Program-made: the position numbers and the translations under genes
Shown: in pieces, positions 28,882 to 38,704 of the stretch
Layout of the letters: each line of letters starts with the position of its first letter
How positions within the stretch are numbered: position 1 is the first letter of the stretch
The notes under the pieces: generated by a model
The model's database searches: none
The model's input: only the letters and a program-made list of their open reading frames with translations
What the model was told of the DNA's origin: nothing
Assembly: GCA_000027065.2 (NCBI GenBank)
Contig: FN543093.2
Span: 248,001-312,000 of the forward strand
Length of the DNA stretch: 64,000 bases
Reading direction: 5' to 3'
Origin: Cronobacter turicensis z3032
GTDB taxonomy: Bacteria > Pseudomonadota > Gammaproteobacteria > Enterobacterales > Enterobacteriaceae

Positions 28882-29033
28882 GGCTATCCTCTTACGCTGA
28901 TGGCCTTAGTGGTTGTCAGCGGCTGTTTTCTCTCCCGTCGCGCTGAGTCAGGCTGTTTAATGGTCTGAAACCCCATCTGTTTCTGTGTGCCCAACCGAAC
29001 TGTCCAGAATTTGTTTTTTTGGGAGTCCCGGTC

Positions 29034-29984
29034 ATGCTGAGCGCATTTCAACTGGAAAACAACAAACTGTCCCGCCTCGAAGTTGATGAGGCCGTCTCGC
29101 TGAAAGAGTCCATCTGGGTTGACCTGGTGGAGCCGGAAGAGAGCGAACGACAGCGCGTGCAAACGGAACTTGGCCAAAGCCTGGCGACACGCCCGGAACT
29201 GGAGGATATCGAAGCCTCCGCCCGCTTCTTCGAAGACGAAGACGGGCTGCACATTCACTCGTTTTTCTTTTATGAAGACGCAGAAGATCACGGCGGCAAC
29301 TCCACTGTGGCGTTCACTATTCGTAACGGACGCCTGTTTACGCTGCGCGAGCGCGAGCTGCCTGCGTTTCGGTTGTACCGCATGCGCGCGCGCAGCCAGT
29401 CGATGATGGATGGCAACGCCTATGAACTGCTGCTCGATCTGTTTGAAACTAAAATCGAGCAGCTGGCGGATGAGATCGAAAACATCTACAGCGATCTCGA
29501 AAACCTGAGCCGCGTTATCATGGAAGGGCATCAGGGCGATGAATATGATGAGGCGCTCTCGACGCTGGCTGAACTGGAAGATACCGGCTGGAAAGTGCGC
29601 CTGTGCCTGATGGATACCCAGCGCGCGCTGAACTTCCTGGTGCGGAAAGCGCGTCTGCCGGGCGGTCAGCTGGAGCAGGCCCGCGAGATCCTGCGCGATA
29701 TCGAATCCCTGCTGCCGCATAACGAGTCGCTGTTCCAGAAGGTGAACTTCCTGATGCAGGCGGCGATGGGCTTTATCAATATCGAGCAGAACCGCATCAT
29801 CAAAATCTTCTCGGTGGTGTCCGTGGTCTTTCTGCCGCCGACGCTGGTGGCCTCCAGCTACGGGATGAACTTCGAGTTTATGCCTGAGCTGCACTGGAGC
29901 TATGGCTATCCCGCCGCGATTGTCGCGATGCTGCTGGCGGGGCTGGCGCCTTATCTCTACTTCAAGCGTAAGAACTGGTTATAA
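29034..29984 (+). CDS. corA: Magnesium/cobalt transporter CorA
   Basis: Homopentameric inner-membrane channel for Mg2+, also passing Co2+ and Ni2+. 316 residues, the same as E. coli. A long acidic cytoplasmic domain is followed by two C-terminal membrane helices (about 255-275 and 290-308). The pore signature YGMNF lies between them, and the cytoplasmic end is the basic KRKNWL. The ATG at 29034 ([10 protein letters not shown]) is the family start; codons from 29019 overlap the probable RBS GGGAG. Confidence 0.96.
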   Translation: MLSAFQLENNKLSRLEVDEAVSLKESIWVDLVEPEESERQRVQTELGQSLATRPELEDIEASARFFEDEDGLHIHSFFFYEDAEDHGGNSTVAFTIRNGRLFTLRERELPAFRLYRMRARSQSMMDGNAYELLLDLFETKIEQLADEIENIYSDLENLSRVIMEGHQGDEYDEALSTLAELEDTGWKVRLCLMDTQRALNFLVRKARLPGGQLEQAREILRDIESLLPHNESLFQKVNFLMQAAMGFINIEQNRIIKIFSVVSVVFLPPTLVASSYGMNFEFMPELHWSYGYPAAIVAMLLAGLAPYLYFKRKNWL

Positions 29985-29988
29985 AAGC

Positions 29989-30019
29989 AAAAAAGCCTCT
30001 TCCATGAAGAGGCTTTTTT
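29989..30019. terminator. Bidirectional terminator between corA and yigF
   Basis: The stem AGCCTCTT/AAGAGGCT (29994-30001 with 30007-30014) is flanked by A6 on the left and T6 on the right, so it can end transcripts from both convergent genes. Confidence 0.9.
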
Positions 30020-30040
30020 CATAGTGCGAGGCGTAAAGCC

Positions 30041-30445
30041 TTACAGGCTCCAGTCCTGCTTTCCTTTGACCTTCAGATCGTAATACCAGGTGTTGGTACG
30101 TAAGGCAAAATAGATTGGTACGATATAGATCAGTCCTTTTATCCCCAGCAGCACGGTAATAAAACCGACGATGAAAAAGGCTATCACGCAAATAATACTT
30201 TTCTTCCAAAGGCCGAGGATAGCCAGATAAATGAAGGAGAAAAAGTAAGTGAAGAAATTGATCATCACCTTAAGGCGTGGCATAAAGCCCATCTTTTTCA
30301 GCGCGCCACTCCACTCCGGCGTCGGGAAAAGAATGCCGGGATAACCATGCTCCTCAATGAACGCAAAGCGCGTTTTCCATTTATCGCTTAGCTTCTCGTC
30401 TGCCATAAAGTCGTACTGGTTTTTATTGTTTTCCATGCTGGACAT
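30041..30445 (-). CDS. yigF: DUF2628 membrane protein YigF
   Basis: 134 residues. A hydrophilic N-terminus with the DEKLSDKWKTRFAFIEEHGYP stretch typical of DUF2628 proteins is followed by hydrophobic segments around 60-80 and 84-118. Function unknown; probably an inner-membrane protein. I keep the ATG at 30445 because AAGGAG lies 8 bases upstream on the minus strand; an ATG at 30436 is possible. It lies downstream of yigG on the same strand, as in E. coli. Confidence 0.8.
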   Translation of the reverse strand: MSSMENNKNQYDFMADEKLSDKWKTRFAFIEEHGYPGILFPTPEWSGALKKMGFMPRLKVMINFFTYFFSFIYLAILGLWKKSIICVIAFFIVGFITVLLGIKGLIYIVPIYFALRTNTWYYDLKVKGKQDWSL

Positions 30446-30503
30446 CCTGAAGGCTCCTTAACGCCTGAAATTTTGCTGGGGTGAGCGACATTACCGCCCG
30501 ATT

Positions 30504-30890
30504 TTATTGCGCTTTTTTTGCGACGGCAGGCGCCGGTGCGGCCAGCAGCAGTAGCGTCATCACAACCTGAAAACCGCCGCCGAGCGAAATGTATTCTTTG
30601 CTGCCTGGCTCGAAACCGCGCAGGTAAGCGATGACTATCCCGGCAATCCACATTGCCAGTGAATAGAACAGGTAATTCCGCGCTTTCAGACCGGCGTCAC
30701 GGGCACGCAATGCGCCGGCGCGGTAATAGAGCAGGAGAGCAATTAAAAAGAGAGCAAGCGCCACATCGTCAGGCGCGATCGCAAGTATCAGGCCCAGGCC
30801 GAACAGCAAACCGAACAGCCATCCCAGATAAGGCAGGCGGCGCAGGCTGGCCGTGCGCGGCGGGAAAAAGAAAGCAAGCAGGGCTGACAT
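30504..30890 (-). CDS. yigG: Inner-membrane protein YigG
   Basis: 128 residues, E. coli YigG being of similar size. Three to four hydrophobic segments (about 19-37, 42-56, 70-90, 100-120) separated by basic loops (RRLPY, RARDAGLKAR) indicate an inner-membrane protein. Function unknown. Its place between rarD and yigF is conserved. Confidence 0.8.
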   Translation of the reverse strand: MSALLAFFFPPRTASLRRLPYLGWLFGLLFGLGLILAIAPDDVALALFLIALLLYYRAGALRARDAGLKARNYLFYSLAMWIAGIVIAYLRGFEPGSKEYISLGGGFQVVMTLLLLAAPAPAVAKKAQ

Positions 30891-31040
30891 GAAAATACCT
30901 TCTGCGCCTCTGTTATCGCGAAACAGCAGCGGGCGTAATGCATAAAGGTCGGATTATAAGTAAGGGCCATCGGGTTGCAAGGCGCGCCCCCGGCAAATAT
31001 CAGTAGGTGAGAAACGTGATTATTTGGTGTAAGCGCCAGT

Positions 31041-31065
31041 AACAGGGCGTAAATAACGCCCTGTT
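31041..31065. repeat. Inverted repeat downstream of rarD
   Basis: A perfect 9-bp stem AACAGGGCG/CGCCCTGTT with a 7-base loop, 15 bases beyond the rarD stop. No T run follows on either strand, so it is a weak terminator or an mRNA 3'-end stabiliser for rarD. Confidence 0.6.
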
Positions 31066-31079
31066 ATGACAGTTATTTC

Positions 31080-31973
31080 TTAACTACGGCGCAAACGCCG
31101 TTGGGTATACAGCGCGTCCATAATAAAAATCGCGAGCGCCAGCCAGATAAACCCAAAGGTCACCATTTTGTCCGGCCCAGGCACTTCGCCATAAAAGACG
31201 ACGGCCAGCACGAACATGAGCGTCGGGCCGATGTACTGGAAAAACCCAAGCGTTGAGAGACGCAAGCGCGTCGCCGCGGCGGTAAAGCAGAGCAGCGGAA
31301 TGGTCGTCACCACACCCGCCGCCATCAGCAGCAGATTCAGCGACCACGGGTTGCTGCCCATATGGCTGGTCGGGCTATCGGCGATGCCGAACAGGTAAAT
31401 CGCCGCAACCGGCAACAGCCACAGGGTTTCCATCAGCATGCCGGTCTGGGCGTCGACCATGATCTTTTTACGCACGAGGCCATAGAACGCGAAGCTAAAG
31501 GCAAGGCCGAGCGCGATAACCGGCAGCGAGCCGAACGTCCAGAGCTGCACCAGCACGCCGCAGGCCGCCAGCAGCACCGCCAGCCACTGCATCCGGCGAA
31601 AGCGCTCGCCAAGGAAAATCATCCCCAGCAGCACATTCACCAGCGGGTTGATGAAATAGCCCAGGCTCGCTTCCAGCAGGTGATGATTATTCACCGACCA
31701 GATAAACAGCAGCCAGTTGCCTCCCACCAGCACGGCGCTGAGCGCCAGGCTGAATACCTTTTTCGGCATCGAAAACAGCCGCTTTACCGAGCCCCACTGG
31801 CGGCTCAGGCTGATAAGCGCCAGCATAAAAAAGAAGGACCAGATAACGCGGTGCGTCAGGATTTCATCGGCGGGAACCGCCTGAATCAGTTTGAAATACG
31901 CGGGGGCAATGCCCCAGATAAAATAAGCGGCAAGCGCAAATAACACGCCCTGACGCGTCTGTTTAGCATCCAT
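31080..31973 (-). CDS. rarD: RarD, EamA/DMT-family permease
   Basis: 297 residues (E. coli 296). Ten predicted membrane helices in two EamA halves. Strongly conserved opening DAKQTRQGVLFALAAYF and the LEASLGYFINPLVN-LGMIFLGER block, where the Glu-containing motif is typical of RarD. The transported substrate is not established; the name comes from a chloramphenicol-resistance phenotype in other bacteria. Confidence 0.92.
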   Translation of the reverse strand: MDAKQTRQGVLFALAAYFIWGIAPAYFKLIQAVPADEILTHRVIWSFFFMLALISLSRQWGSVKRLFSMPKKVFSLALSAVLVGGNWLLFIWSVNNHHLLEASLGYFINPLVNVLLGMIFLGERFRRMQWLAVLLAACGVLVQLWTFGSLPVIALGLAFSFAFYGLVRKKIMVDAQTGMLMETLWLLPVAAIYLFGIADSPTSHMGSNPWSLNLLLMAAGVVTTIPLLCFTAAATRLRLSTLGFFQYIGPTLMFVLAVVFYGEVPGPDKMVTFGFIWLALAIFIMDALYTQRRLRRS

Positions 31974-32025
31974 GTAAAACTCTTGGCATGAGAAAAGTGT
32001 GAGCAGTTTATCAGTATTGCGCGGC

Positions 32026-32496
32026 TTACCCTACCATGTAGGTGGCCGTAGCACTGGCGATGTACACCTGCTCTTCGTTGTGTAATTCGACCCGCGCCAC
32101 CGCCACTTTATTGCCCGCGCGCAGCAGCGTACTGGAGGCGGTAAAGCGCTGGCCGCGGCCGGGCCGCAAATAGTCGACGCGCATATCAATCGTGCCCATC
32201 CGGGAGAGCCGCTGGCGCAGCTCCTCTTCGCTGATGCTGTCATGGCGTGTGAGCGTACTGCCGACGCACACCAGGCCTGCCGCCACATCCAGCGCCGAGG
32301 CGATCGCCCCGCCGTGCAGAATGCTTTGCGCCCAGTTGCCTACCAGCATCGGCTGATTGTTAAAGGCGAGCTGAGCATATTCTTTCTCGTAGCGCTCAAG
32401 CTCCAGCCCCAGGGCACGGTTAAACGGCATATGATAAACAAAGATTTCGCCGACCAGTTGCAGAGCCGCTTCCGGAGTCAGCAGAGTTGCGGACAT
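32026..32496 (-). CDS. yigI: Hotdog-fold thioesterase YigI
   Basis: 156 residues (E. coli 155). PaaI-like hotdog protein with the SILHGG motif, the HGG-type active-site loop of acyl-CoA thioesterases, followed by a long central helix ([14 protein letters not shown]). E. coli YigI hydrolyses medium/long acyl-CoAs. The ATG at 32496 is chosen because GAGGAAAC precedes it on the minus strand; 11 further upstream codons lack an RBS. Divergent from pldA. Confidence 0.9.
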   Translation of the reverse strand: MSATLLTPEAALQLVGEIFVYHMPFNRALGLELERYEKEYAQLAFNNQPMLVGNWAQSILHGGAIASALDVAAGLVCVGSTLTRHDSISEEELRQRLSRMGTIDMRVDYLRPGRGQRFTASSTLLRAGNKVAVARVELHNEEQVYIASATATYMVG

Positions 32497-32675
32497 GATG
32501 GTTTCCTCGACCAAAAAGACAGGGCACATAAGGTTAAATGAATGTTGATTTTATGCTTCCCATTTGTTGCTTTCCAGTTTAAGAAAGCAGGACTAAGCAG
32601 ACGCGAAATAAATATGTAGAATGTCTGCCGGATAATAATTCATCATCGAAATATTCGTTCAGGAGAACACTGCCA

Positions 32676-33545
32676 ATGCGCACGTTTCTGGGTTGGTTTA
32701 TGGCCGCAAGTTTGCTGCCATGCACAGCATTAGCACAGGAAGCGACTATAAAAGAGGTGCATGATGCGCCTGCCGTTCGCGGCAGCATCATCGCCAACCT
32801 GCTTCAGGATCACGATAACCCGTTTACGCTCTACCCTTATGAGAGCAACTATCTGCTCTATACCGTGACCGACGACCTGAATAAAGAGGCGATTAAGTCT
32901 TACGACTGGACCGATAACGCCCGTAAAGATGAAGTGAAATTCCAGCTGAGTCTGGCGTTCCCGTTCTGGCGCGGCATCATGGGCCCGAACTCTGTCCTGG
33001 GCGCGTCCTATACCCAAAAATCCTGGTGGCAGCTTTCCAACAGCGGGCAGTCGTCGCCGTTTCGTGAAACTAACTATGAACCGCAGCTTTTCTTAGGCTT
33101 CGCGACCGATTACGACCTGGCGGGCTGGACGCTGCGCGACGTGGAGTTTGGTTATAACCATCAGTCGAATGGCCGCTCTGACCCGACTTCCCGCAGCTGG
33201 AACCGCCTCTATACACGCCTGATGGCGCAGAACGGCGACTGGCTGGTGGAAGTGAAGCCGTGGTATGTGATTGGCGACACCGACGATAACCCGAACATCA
33301 CCAAATACATGGGCTATTACCAGCTCAAGGTCGGGTATCAGTGGGGCGAGGCTATCTGGAGCGTGAAAGGCCAGTATAACTGGAACACCGGCTACGGCGG
33401 CGCGGAGCTTGGCCTGAGCTACCCGATCACGAAACACGTGCGTCTCTACACCCAGCTGTACAGCGGTTATGGCGAATCGTTAATTGATTACAACTTTAAC
33501 CAGACTCGCTTTGGCTTTGGGGTTATGCTTAACGATCTCTTCTGA
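32676..33545 (+). CDS. pldA: Outer-membrane phospholipase A, PldA
   Basis: Calcium-dependent beta-barrel phospholipase that hydrolyses phospholipids reaching the outer leaflet of the outer membrane. 289 residues, as in E. coli, with a 20-residue signal peptide ending ALA. In precursor numbering the catalytic residues are H162, S164 (YNHQSNGRS) and N176, which correspond to mature H142, S144 and N156. The sequence ends in an aromatic C-terminal residue (LNDLF), as usual for outer-membrane barrels. Confidence 0.97.
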   Translation: MRTFLGWFMAASLLPCTALAQEATIKEVHDAPAVRGSIIANLLQDHDNPFTLYPYESNYLLYTVTDDLNKEAIKSYDWTDNARKDEVKFQLSLAFPFWRGIMGPNSVLGASYTQKSWWQLSNSGQSSPFRETNYEPQLFLGFATDYDLAGWTLRDVEFGYNHQSNGRSDPTSRSWNRLYTRLMAQNGDWLVEVKPWYVIGDTDDNPNITKYMGYYQLKVGYQWGEAIWSVKGQYNWNTGYGGAELGLSYPITKHVRLYTQLYSGYGESLIDYNFNQTRFGFGVMLNDLF

Positions 33546-33564
33546 GGCATTGCAGTTTCCGACG

Positions 33565-33595
33565 CAGGCGCTGAAAATAGCGCCTGTTTTATTTT
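33565..33595 (+). terminator. Intrinsic terminator between pldA and recQ
   Basis: CAGGCGCT/AGCGCCTG (33565-33572 with 33579-33586) with a 6-base loop is followed by TTTTATTTT. It lies about 20 bases after the pldA stop and ends just before the recQ RBS. Confidence 0.85.
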
Positions 33596-33612
33596 CAGTA
33601 TCTGGAGTGAGT

Positions 33613-35442
33613 GTGGCGCAGGCGGAAGTTTACAGTCAGGAAACGCTGGCTAAGCAGGTTTTACAGGAAACCTTTGGCTATCAGCAGTTCCGTCCAGGCC
33701 AGGCCACCATTATCGACGCGGTGCTTGAAGGGCGCGACTGCCTGGTGGTGATGCCCACCGGCGGCGGCAAATCACTGTGTTATCAAATTCCGGCGCTGGT
33801 CAAAACCGGCCTGACCATCGTGGTTTCTCCGCTGATTTCCCTGATGAAAGACCAGGTCGATCAGCTTCTGGCGAACGGCGTGGCCGCGGCGTGTCTGAAT
33901 TCGACGCAGAGCCGCGACGAGCAGCATGCGGTAATGGCGGGCTGTCGTACCGGAGAGGTGCGCCTGCTCTACATCGCGCCGGAAAGACTGATGATGGATA
34001 ACTTCATCGACACCCTGGGCTACTGGGATCTGGCGATGGTGGCGGTGGACGAGGCGCACTGTATCTCCCAGTGGGGCCACGATTTCCGTCCGGAGTACGC
34101 GGCGCTCGGGCAGCTGCGCGCGCGTTTCCCGGCGGTGCCGTTTATCGCGCTCACCGCCACGGCGGATGACACCACGCGGCGCGATATCGTGCGCCTGCTG
34201 GGCCTTGACGATCCGCTGATTGAAATCAGCAGTTTTGACCGCCCGAACATCCGCTACATGCTGATGGAAAAATTCAAACCGCTCGATCAGCTGATGCGCT
34301 ATGTCCAGGAGCAGCGCGGTAAATCCGGCATCATCTACTGCAACAGCCGCGCGAAAGTGGAAGACACCGCCGCTCGTCTGCAAAGCCGCGGCATCAGCGC
34401 CGCCGCCTACCACGCGGGCCTGGAACATGAGGTGCGCGCCTCGGTGCAGGAGAAATTCCAGCGCGACGATTTACAAATAGTGGTGGCGACCGTGGCGTTC
34501 GGCATGGGCATCAATAAGCCCAACGTGCGCTTTGTCGTGCACTTCGATATTCCGCGCAACATTGAATCCTACTATCAGGAGACGGGCCGCGCCGGGCGCG
34601 ACGGCCTGCCTGCCGAAGCGATGCTGTTTTACGATCCGGCGGATATGGCGTGGCTGCGCCGCTGCCTGGAAGAAAAAGCGCCAGGCCCGCTTCAGGATAT
34701 TGAGCGCCACAAGCTGAACGCGATGGGCGCGTTCGCCGAGGCGCAAACCTGTCGTCGTCTGGTGCTGCTGAACTATTTCGGCGAAGGGCGTCAGGCGCCG
34801 TGCGGCAACTGCGATATCTGTCTCGATCCGCCGCGCCGCTACGACGGACTGGTGGACGCGCAAAAAGCGCTGTCGGCTATCGCGCGCGTGGAGCAGCGCT
34901 TCGGGATGGGGTATGTGGTGGAGGTGCTGCGCGGCGCGAATAACCAGCGCATTCGCGAGCTCGGTCACGACAAGCTCAAGGTGTACGGCATCGGGCGCGA
35001 CCAGAGCCAGGAGCACTGGGTCAGCGTTATCCGCCAGCTTATTCATCTGGGCGTGGTGACGCAGAACATTGCGCAGCACTCGGCCTTACAGTTAACCGAA
35101 GCCGCGCGTCCGTTCCTGCGTGGCGAAGCGCCACTGATGCTGGCGGTGCCGCGCGTCGCGGCGCTCAAACCGCGCGTGTCGCAAAAATCTTACGGCGGCA
35201 ATTACGACCGTAAGCTATTCGCGAAACTGCGCAAACTGCGTAAAGCCATCGCCGATGAAGAAAACATCCCGCCGTATGTCGTTTTTAACGACGCGACGCT
35301 GATCGAAATGGCCGAGCAGATGCCGCTCAGCCCCGGCGAAATGCTTGGAATTAACGGCGTCGGCACCCGCAAACTGGAGCGCTTCGGCAGACCGTTTATG
35401 ACGCTCATCCGCGAGCACGTCGACGGCGACGACGAAGAGTAG
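33613..35442 (+). CDS. recQ: ATP-dependent DNA helicase RecQ
   Basis: 3'-5' helicase of the RecF recombination pathway. 609 residues from the GTG at 33613, equal to E. coli. That start gives the family opening AQAEV and has GGAG at 33604-33607; codons from 33484 overlap the end of pldA. Walker A MPTGGGKS (47-54), DEAH box VDEAHCISQWGHDF, the arginine-finger region QETGRAGRDG, a four-Cys zinc site (CRR..CGNCDIC) and a C-terminal HRDC domain (about 530-609) are all present. Confidence 0.96.
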   Translation: MAQAEVYSQETLAKQVLQETFGYQQFRPGQATIIDAVLEGRDCLVVMPTGGGKSLCYQIPALVKTGLTIVVSPLISLMKDQVDQLLANGVAAACLNSTQSRDEQHAVMAGCRTGEVRLLYIAPERLMMDNFIDTLGYWDLAMVAVDEAHCISQWGHDFRPEYAALGQLRARFPAVPFIALTATADDTTRRDIVRLLGLDDPLIEISSFDRPNIRYMLMEKFKPLDQLMRYVQEQRGKSGIIYCNSRAKVEDTAARLQSRGISAAAYHAGLEHEVRASVQEKFQRDDLQIVVATVAFGMGINKPNVRFVVHFDIPRNIESYYQETGRAGRDGLPAEAMLFYDPADMAWLRRCLEEKAPGPLQDIERHKLNAMGAFAEAQTCRRLVLLNYFGEGRQAPCGNCDICLDPPRRYDGLVDAQKALSAIARVEQRFGMGYVVEVLRGANNQRIRELGHDKLKVYGIGRDQSQEHWVSVIRQLIHLGVVTQNIAQHSALQLTEAARPFLRGEAPLMLAVPRVAALKPRVSQKSYGGNYDRKLFAKLRKLRKAIADEENIPPYVVFNDATLIEMAEQMPLSPGEMLGINGVGTRKLERFGRPFMTLIREHVDGDDEE

Positions 35443-35501
35443 TCAGCCCCGCGCAAACATGCCAGGATGAATGTTCTCTGATTCTGACCTGGCAAACCTC
35501 T

Positions 35502-36122
35502 ATGTTAACGCTGTTCTTTACCGTCGCGATGGTGCATCTGGTGGCGCTGGCAAGTCCTGGCCCCGACTTCTTTTTTGTCTCCCAAACGGCGGCCAGCCGC
35601 TCGCGCAAAGAGGCGCTGATGGGCGTACTGGGCATAACCGCGGGCGTCATGGTCTGGTCCGGCGTGGCGCTGCTCGGCCTGCATCTGATCCTCGAAAAAA
35701 TGGCCTGGCTCCATAACATCATCGTGGTGGGCGGCGGGCTTTATCTGTGCTGGATGGGTTACCAGATGTTGCGCGGCGCGCTGAAGAAAAGCGCGCCGAC
35801 GGGCGAAGCGCCGCAGGTTGAGCTGGCGGCGCGCGGGCGCAGTTTCCTGAAAGGGATGCTGACCAACCTGGCGAACCCGAAAGCGGTTATCTACTTCGGC
35901 AGCGTTTTTTCACTGTTCGTCAGCGACAGCGTCGGCACCAGCGCCCGCTGGGGGATTTTCGTGCTGATAGCGCTGGAGACCTTCGCGTGGTTTGCGCTGG
36001 TGGCGAGCGTCTTTGCACTGCCGAAAATGCGCCGGGGCTACCAGCGTCTGGCGAGGTGGATCGATGGCACCGCCGGGGCGCTGTTCACCGGCTTCGGCAT
36101 CCATCTTATTATCTCTCGCTAA
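35502..36122 (+). CDS. rhtC: Threonine efflux protein RhtC
   Basis: LysE/RhtB-family inner-membrane exporter, which in E. coli exports threonine. 206 residues, as in E. coli, with about six hydrophobic segments and the family motif ASPGPDFFFVSQ near residue 17 and LTNLANPKAVIYF near 124. The ATG at 35502 follows a weak RBS. Its stop directly abuts the stop of the convergent paralogue rhtB. Confidence 0.94.
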   Translation: MLTLFFTVAMVHLVALASPGPDFFFVSQTAASRSRKEALMGVLGITAGVMVWSGVALLGLHLILEKMAWLHNIIVVGGGLYLCWMGYQMLRGALKKSAPTGEAPQVELAARGRSFLKGMLTNLANPKAVIYFGSVFSLFVSDSVGTSARWGIFVLIALETFAWFALVASVFALPKMRRGYQRLARWIDGTAGALFTGFGIHLIISR

Positions 36123-36743
36123 TCAGGCGCGGCGCGCGGTGGCAAGCAGCGCGCCAATCAGCATAAACAGCGAACCAAAGACTTTATTCAAAGCCTTCAT
36201 CTGATGCGGGCCTTTGATCCATCCGCGAATCCGCGTGGCAAGCGTCGCATAGCCAATCATCACGATAATATCCACGACAATGGTGGTCACCCCAAGCACC
36301 ACATACTGCATCGCCTGTGGCTGATGCGGCACGATAAACTGTGGGAACAGCGCGGCGAGAAACACGATGCTTTTTGGGTTAGTGAGATTCACAAATACCG
36401 CGCGTTTAAACAGCCTGCTGCGCGGCTGGCTTTGCGCGAGCGCGTTGAGATCGATGGCGCCCGCGGCGCGCCACTGCTGAATGCCAAGCCAGATAAGATA
36501 CGCCGCGCCCGCCCATTTCAGCACTTCAAAAGCCATCAGCGAACGGGAGAACAGCGCCCCTAACCCAATGCCGACCAGCATGATATGCAGCGCAAGACCG
36601 GTCTGTAACCCGGCGATGGAAGCCGCCGCGCCGCGATACCCGTGGCTGATGGCGGTGCTCATGGTGTTAATGGCGCCAGAACCCGGCGAGAGGCTGAGGA
36701 TAAGGGTCGTCAGAAGGTAGGTACACCACCACTCGAAGGTCAT
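36123..36743 (-). CDS. rhtB: Homoserine/homoserine-lactone efflux protein RhtB
   Basis: Paralogue of rhtC on the opposite strand. LysE/RhtB family, 206 residues, with the [12 protein letters not shown] variant of the family motif and [20 protein letters not shown] in the second half. In E. coli it exports homoserine and its lactone. It shares a divergent 109-base region with pldB. No terminator separates it from the convergent rhtC. Confidence 0.94.
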   Translation of the reverse strand: MTFEWWCTYLLTTLILSLSPGSGAINTMSTAISHGYRGAAASIAGLQTGLALHIMLVGIGLGALFSRSLMAFEVLKWAGAAYLIWLGIQQWRAAGAIDLNALAQSQPRSRLFKRAVFVNLTNPKSIVFLAALFPQFIVPHQPQAMQYVVLGVTTIVVDIIVMIGYATLATRIRGWIKGPHQMKALNKVFGSLFMLIGALLATARRA

Positions 36744-36852
36744 GCGAAGCTCCCTGATTGCGCACTTTTATGCCACAATACGCTATTGTTGAGGTATGTG
36801 CTACGAATCACAAAAAAGCCCGGACAGGCGTGGATGCGGAGCAATAAGGACC

Positions 36853-37845
36853 ATGACCAGACACAGGAACAGTTGGTTTTCACGGGAAGCCGGGTTCGCG
36901 GCGTTCACGATGGGCGCGCTGACGGATTTCTGGCAGCAGCGCGAAGAAGATGAGTTTTTGGGTGTTGATAACATTCCGGTGCGCTTTGTGCGTTTTCGTG
37001 CTGAAAAGCACGATCGCGTTATCGTCGTCTGCCCTGGTCGCATCGAAACCTACGTAAAGTATGCGGAACTGGCATACGATCTGTTTCACTGTGGGTTTGA
37101 CGTGCTGATTATCGACCACCGCGGGCAGGGGCGTTCCGGCCGGCTGCTGGAAGATACGCATCGCGGCCATGTCGTGAATTTCAGCGACTATGTCGATGAT
37201 TTCGAACGTTTCTGGCAGCAAGAAGTAGCGACTGGCCCATGGCGTAAACGCTATCTGCTGGCGCATTCGATGGGCGGGGCTATTGGGACGCTGTTTCAGT
37301 TGCGTAACCCGAACGCGTTTGATGCTGTGGCGCTCTGCGCGCCGATGTTCGGCATCATTATCCGCCTGCCGGACTGGATGCTGCGCTCGATCCTCGACTG
37401 GGCGGAAGAGTACCCGTCGCTGCGCGATGGTTACGCCATCGGCACCGGACGCTGGCGGCCACTGCCCTTTAGCCTCAACATGCTGACGCACAGCCACGAG
37501 CGCTACCGGCGCAATCTGCGTTTTTATGCCGACGAACCGCAACTGCGCGTCGGCGGACCTACGTATCACTGGGTGCGGGAAGGCATCCAGGCAGGAGAAC
37601 AGGTGCTGGCGGGGGCCACCGACAGCACCACGCCGCTATTGTTACTCCAGGCAGAGCTGGAACGTGTGGTGGATAACCGCTCGCACGACCGCTTCTGTGA
37701 ACTTCGCGCCGCGGCGGGCCACCCGTGTTGGGGGGGTAAACCTTACGTCATCAAAGGGGCGTACCATGAGATCCTGTTTGAGCAGGACGCTATGCGCGCC
37801 GAAGCGCTGAATGCCATTGTCGATTTCTTCGACGAGCATAACTGA
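36853..37845 (+). CDS. pldB: Lysophospholipase L2, PldB
   Basis: Inner-membrane-associated alpha/beta hydrolase acting on lysophospholipids. 330 residues (E. coli 340). The nucleophile elbow is AHSMGGA (serine near residue 140 from this start). IDHRGQGRSGR precedes it, and the catalytic histidine is in KGAYHEILFE near the C-terminus. I start at the ATG at 36853, which aligns with E. coli PldB; a start at 36796 would add 19 poorly conserved residues. The C-terminus is about 10 residues shorter than in E. coli. Confidence 0.92.
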   Translation: MTRHRNSWFSREAGFAAFTMGALTDFWQQREEDEFLGVDNIPVRFVRFRAEKHDRVIVVCPGRIETYVKYAELAYDLFHCGFDVLIIDHRGQGRSGRLLEDTHRGHVVNFSDYVDDFERFWQQEVATGPWRKRYLLAHSMGGAIGTLFQLRNPNAFDAVALCAPMFGIIIRLPDWMLRSILDWAEEYPSLRDGYAIGTGRWRPLPFSLNMLTHSHERYRRNLRFYADEPQLRVGGPTYHWVREGIQAGEQVLAGATDSTTPLLLLQAELERVVDNRSHDRFCELRAAAGHPCWGGKPYVIKGAYHEILFEQDAMRAEALNAIVDFFDEHN

Positions 37846-37894
37846 TTACTCGCGACCGGAGCGTTCGGTCGCTCCACCAGAGGTTGTTTTTATT

Positions 37895-38695
37895 ATGTAT
37901 CAGGTCGTTGCGTCTGATTTAGACGGCACACTCTTAGCCCCTGACCATGCACTGACGCCGTTTGCCAAACAAACGCTCAAATTACTGACCGCCCGCGGCG
38001 TGAACTTTGTCTTCGCCACCGGTCGCCACCATATCGACGTCGGCCAGATCCGCGACGGCCTTGAGATCAAGGCCTATATGATCACCTCCAACGGCGCGCG
38101 GGTGCACGACACCGACGGCAATCTGGTTTTTACCCATAATCTTGATACCGATATCGCCGCCGATCTGTTCGGCGTGGTGCGCGATAACCCCGATATCATC
38201 ACTAATGTCTATCGTGACGACGAATGGTTTATGAGCCGCGAGCGGCCGGATGAGCTGAAATATTTTAAAGAAGCCGTCTTTAAATATTCGCTGTTCGAAC
38301 CGGCCTTGCTGGAGCCGCAGGGCGTCAGCAAAGTCTTCTTCACCTGCGATATTCACGAAAAGCTGCTGCCGCTGGAGCAGGCCATCAACGCCCGCTGGGG
38401 CGATCGCGTTAACGTGAGCTTTTCCACGCTTACCTGCCTTGAAGTCATGGCGGGCGGCGTCTCCAAAGGCCACGCGCTGGAGGCGGTCGCCAAAGCGATG
38501 GGGTTTGGGCTGGACAGCTGCATCGCGTTCGGCGACGGAATGAACGACGCGGAGATGCTCTCCATGGCGGGCAAAGGCTGCATCATGGGCAATGCGCATC
38601 AGCGCCTGAAAGATTTGCTTCCCGAGCTGGAAGTGATCGGCACCAACGCCGAAGACGCCGTGCCGCACTACCTGCGTAAACTGTTTCTGGATTAA
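37895..38695 (+). CDS. yigL: HAD-family sugar/pyridoxal phosphatase YigL
   Basis: Cof-type HAD hydrolase. E. coli YigL dephosphorylates sugar phosphates, with a part in glucose-phosphate stress, and pyridoxal phosphate. 266 residues, as in E. coli. Motif I is ASDLDGTLL (7-15), motif II SNGARV, motif III/IV SKGHALEAV and FGDGMNDAEML. The ATG at 37895 is the family start; in E. coli a long pldB-yigL transcript is processed for SgrS control, so the 49-base gap matters. That gap here contains a GCGACCG/CGGTCGC hairpin. Confidence 0.94.
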   Translation: MYQVVASDLDGTLLAPDHALTPFAKQTLKLLTARGVNFVFATGRHHIDVGQIRDGLEIKAYMITSNGARVHDTDGNLVFTHNLDTDIAADLFGVVRDNPDIITNVYRDDEWFMSRERPDELKYFKEAVFKYSLFEPALLEPQGVSKVFFTCDIHEKLLPLEQAINARWGDRVNVSFSTLTCLEVMAGGVSKGHALEAVAKAMGFGLDSCIAFGDGMNDAEMLSMAGKGCIMGNAHQRLKDLLPELEVIGTNAEDAVPHYLRKLFLD

Positions 38696-38704
38696 TCACC
38701 AGGG

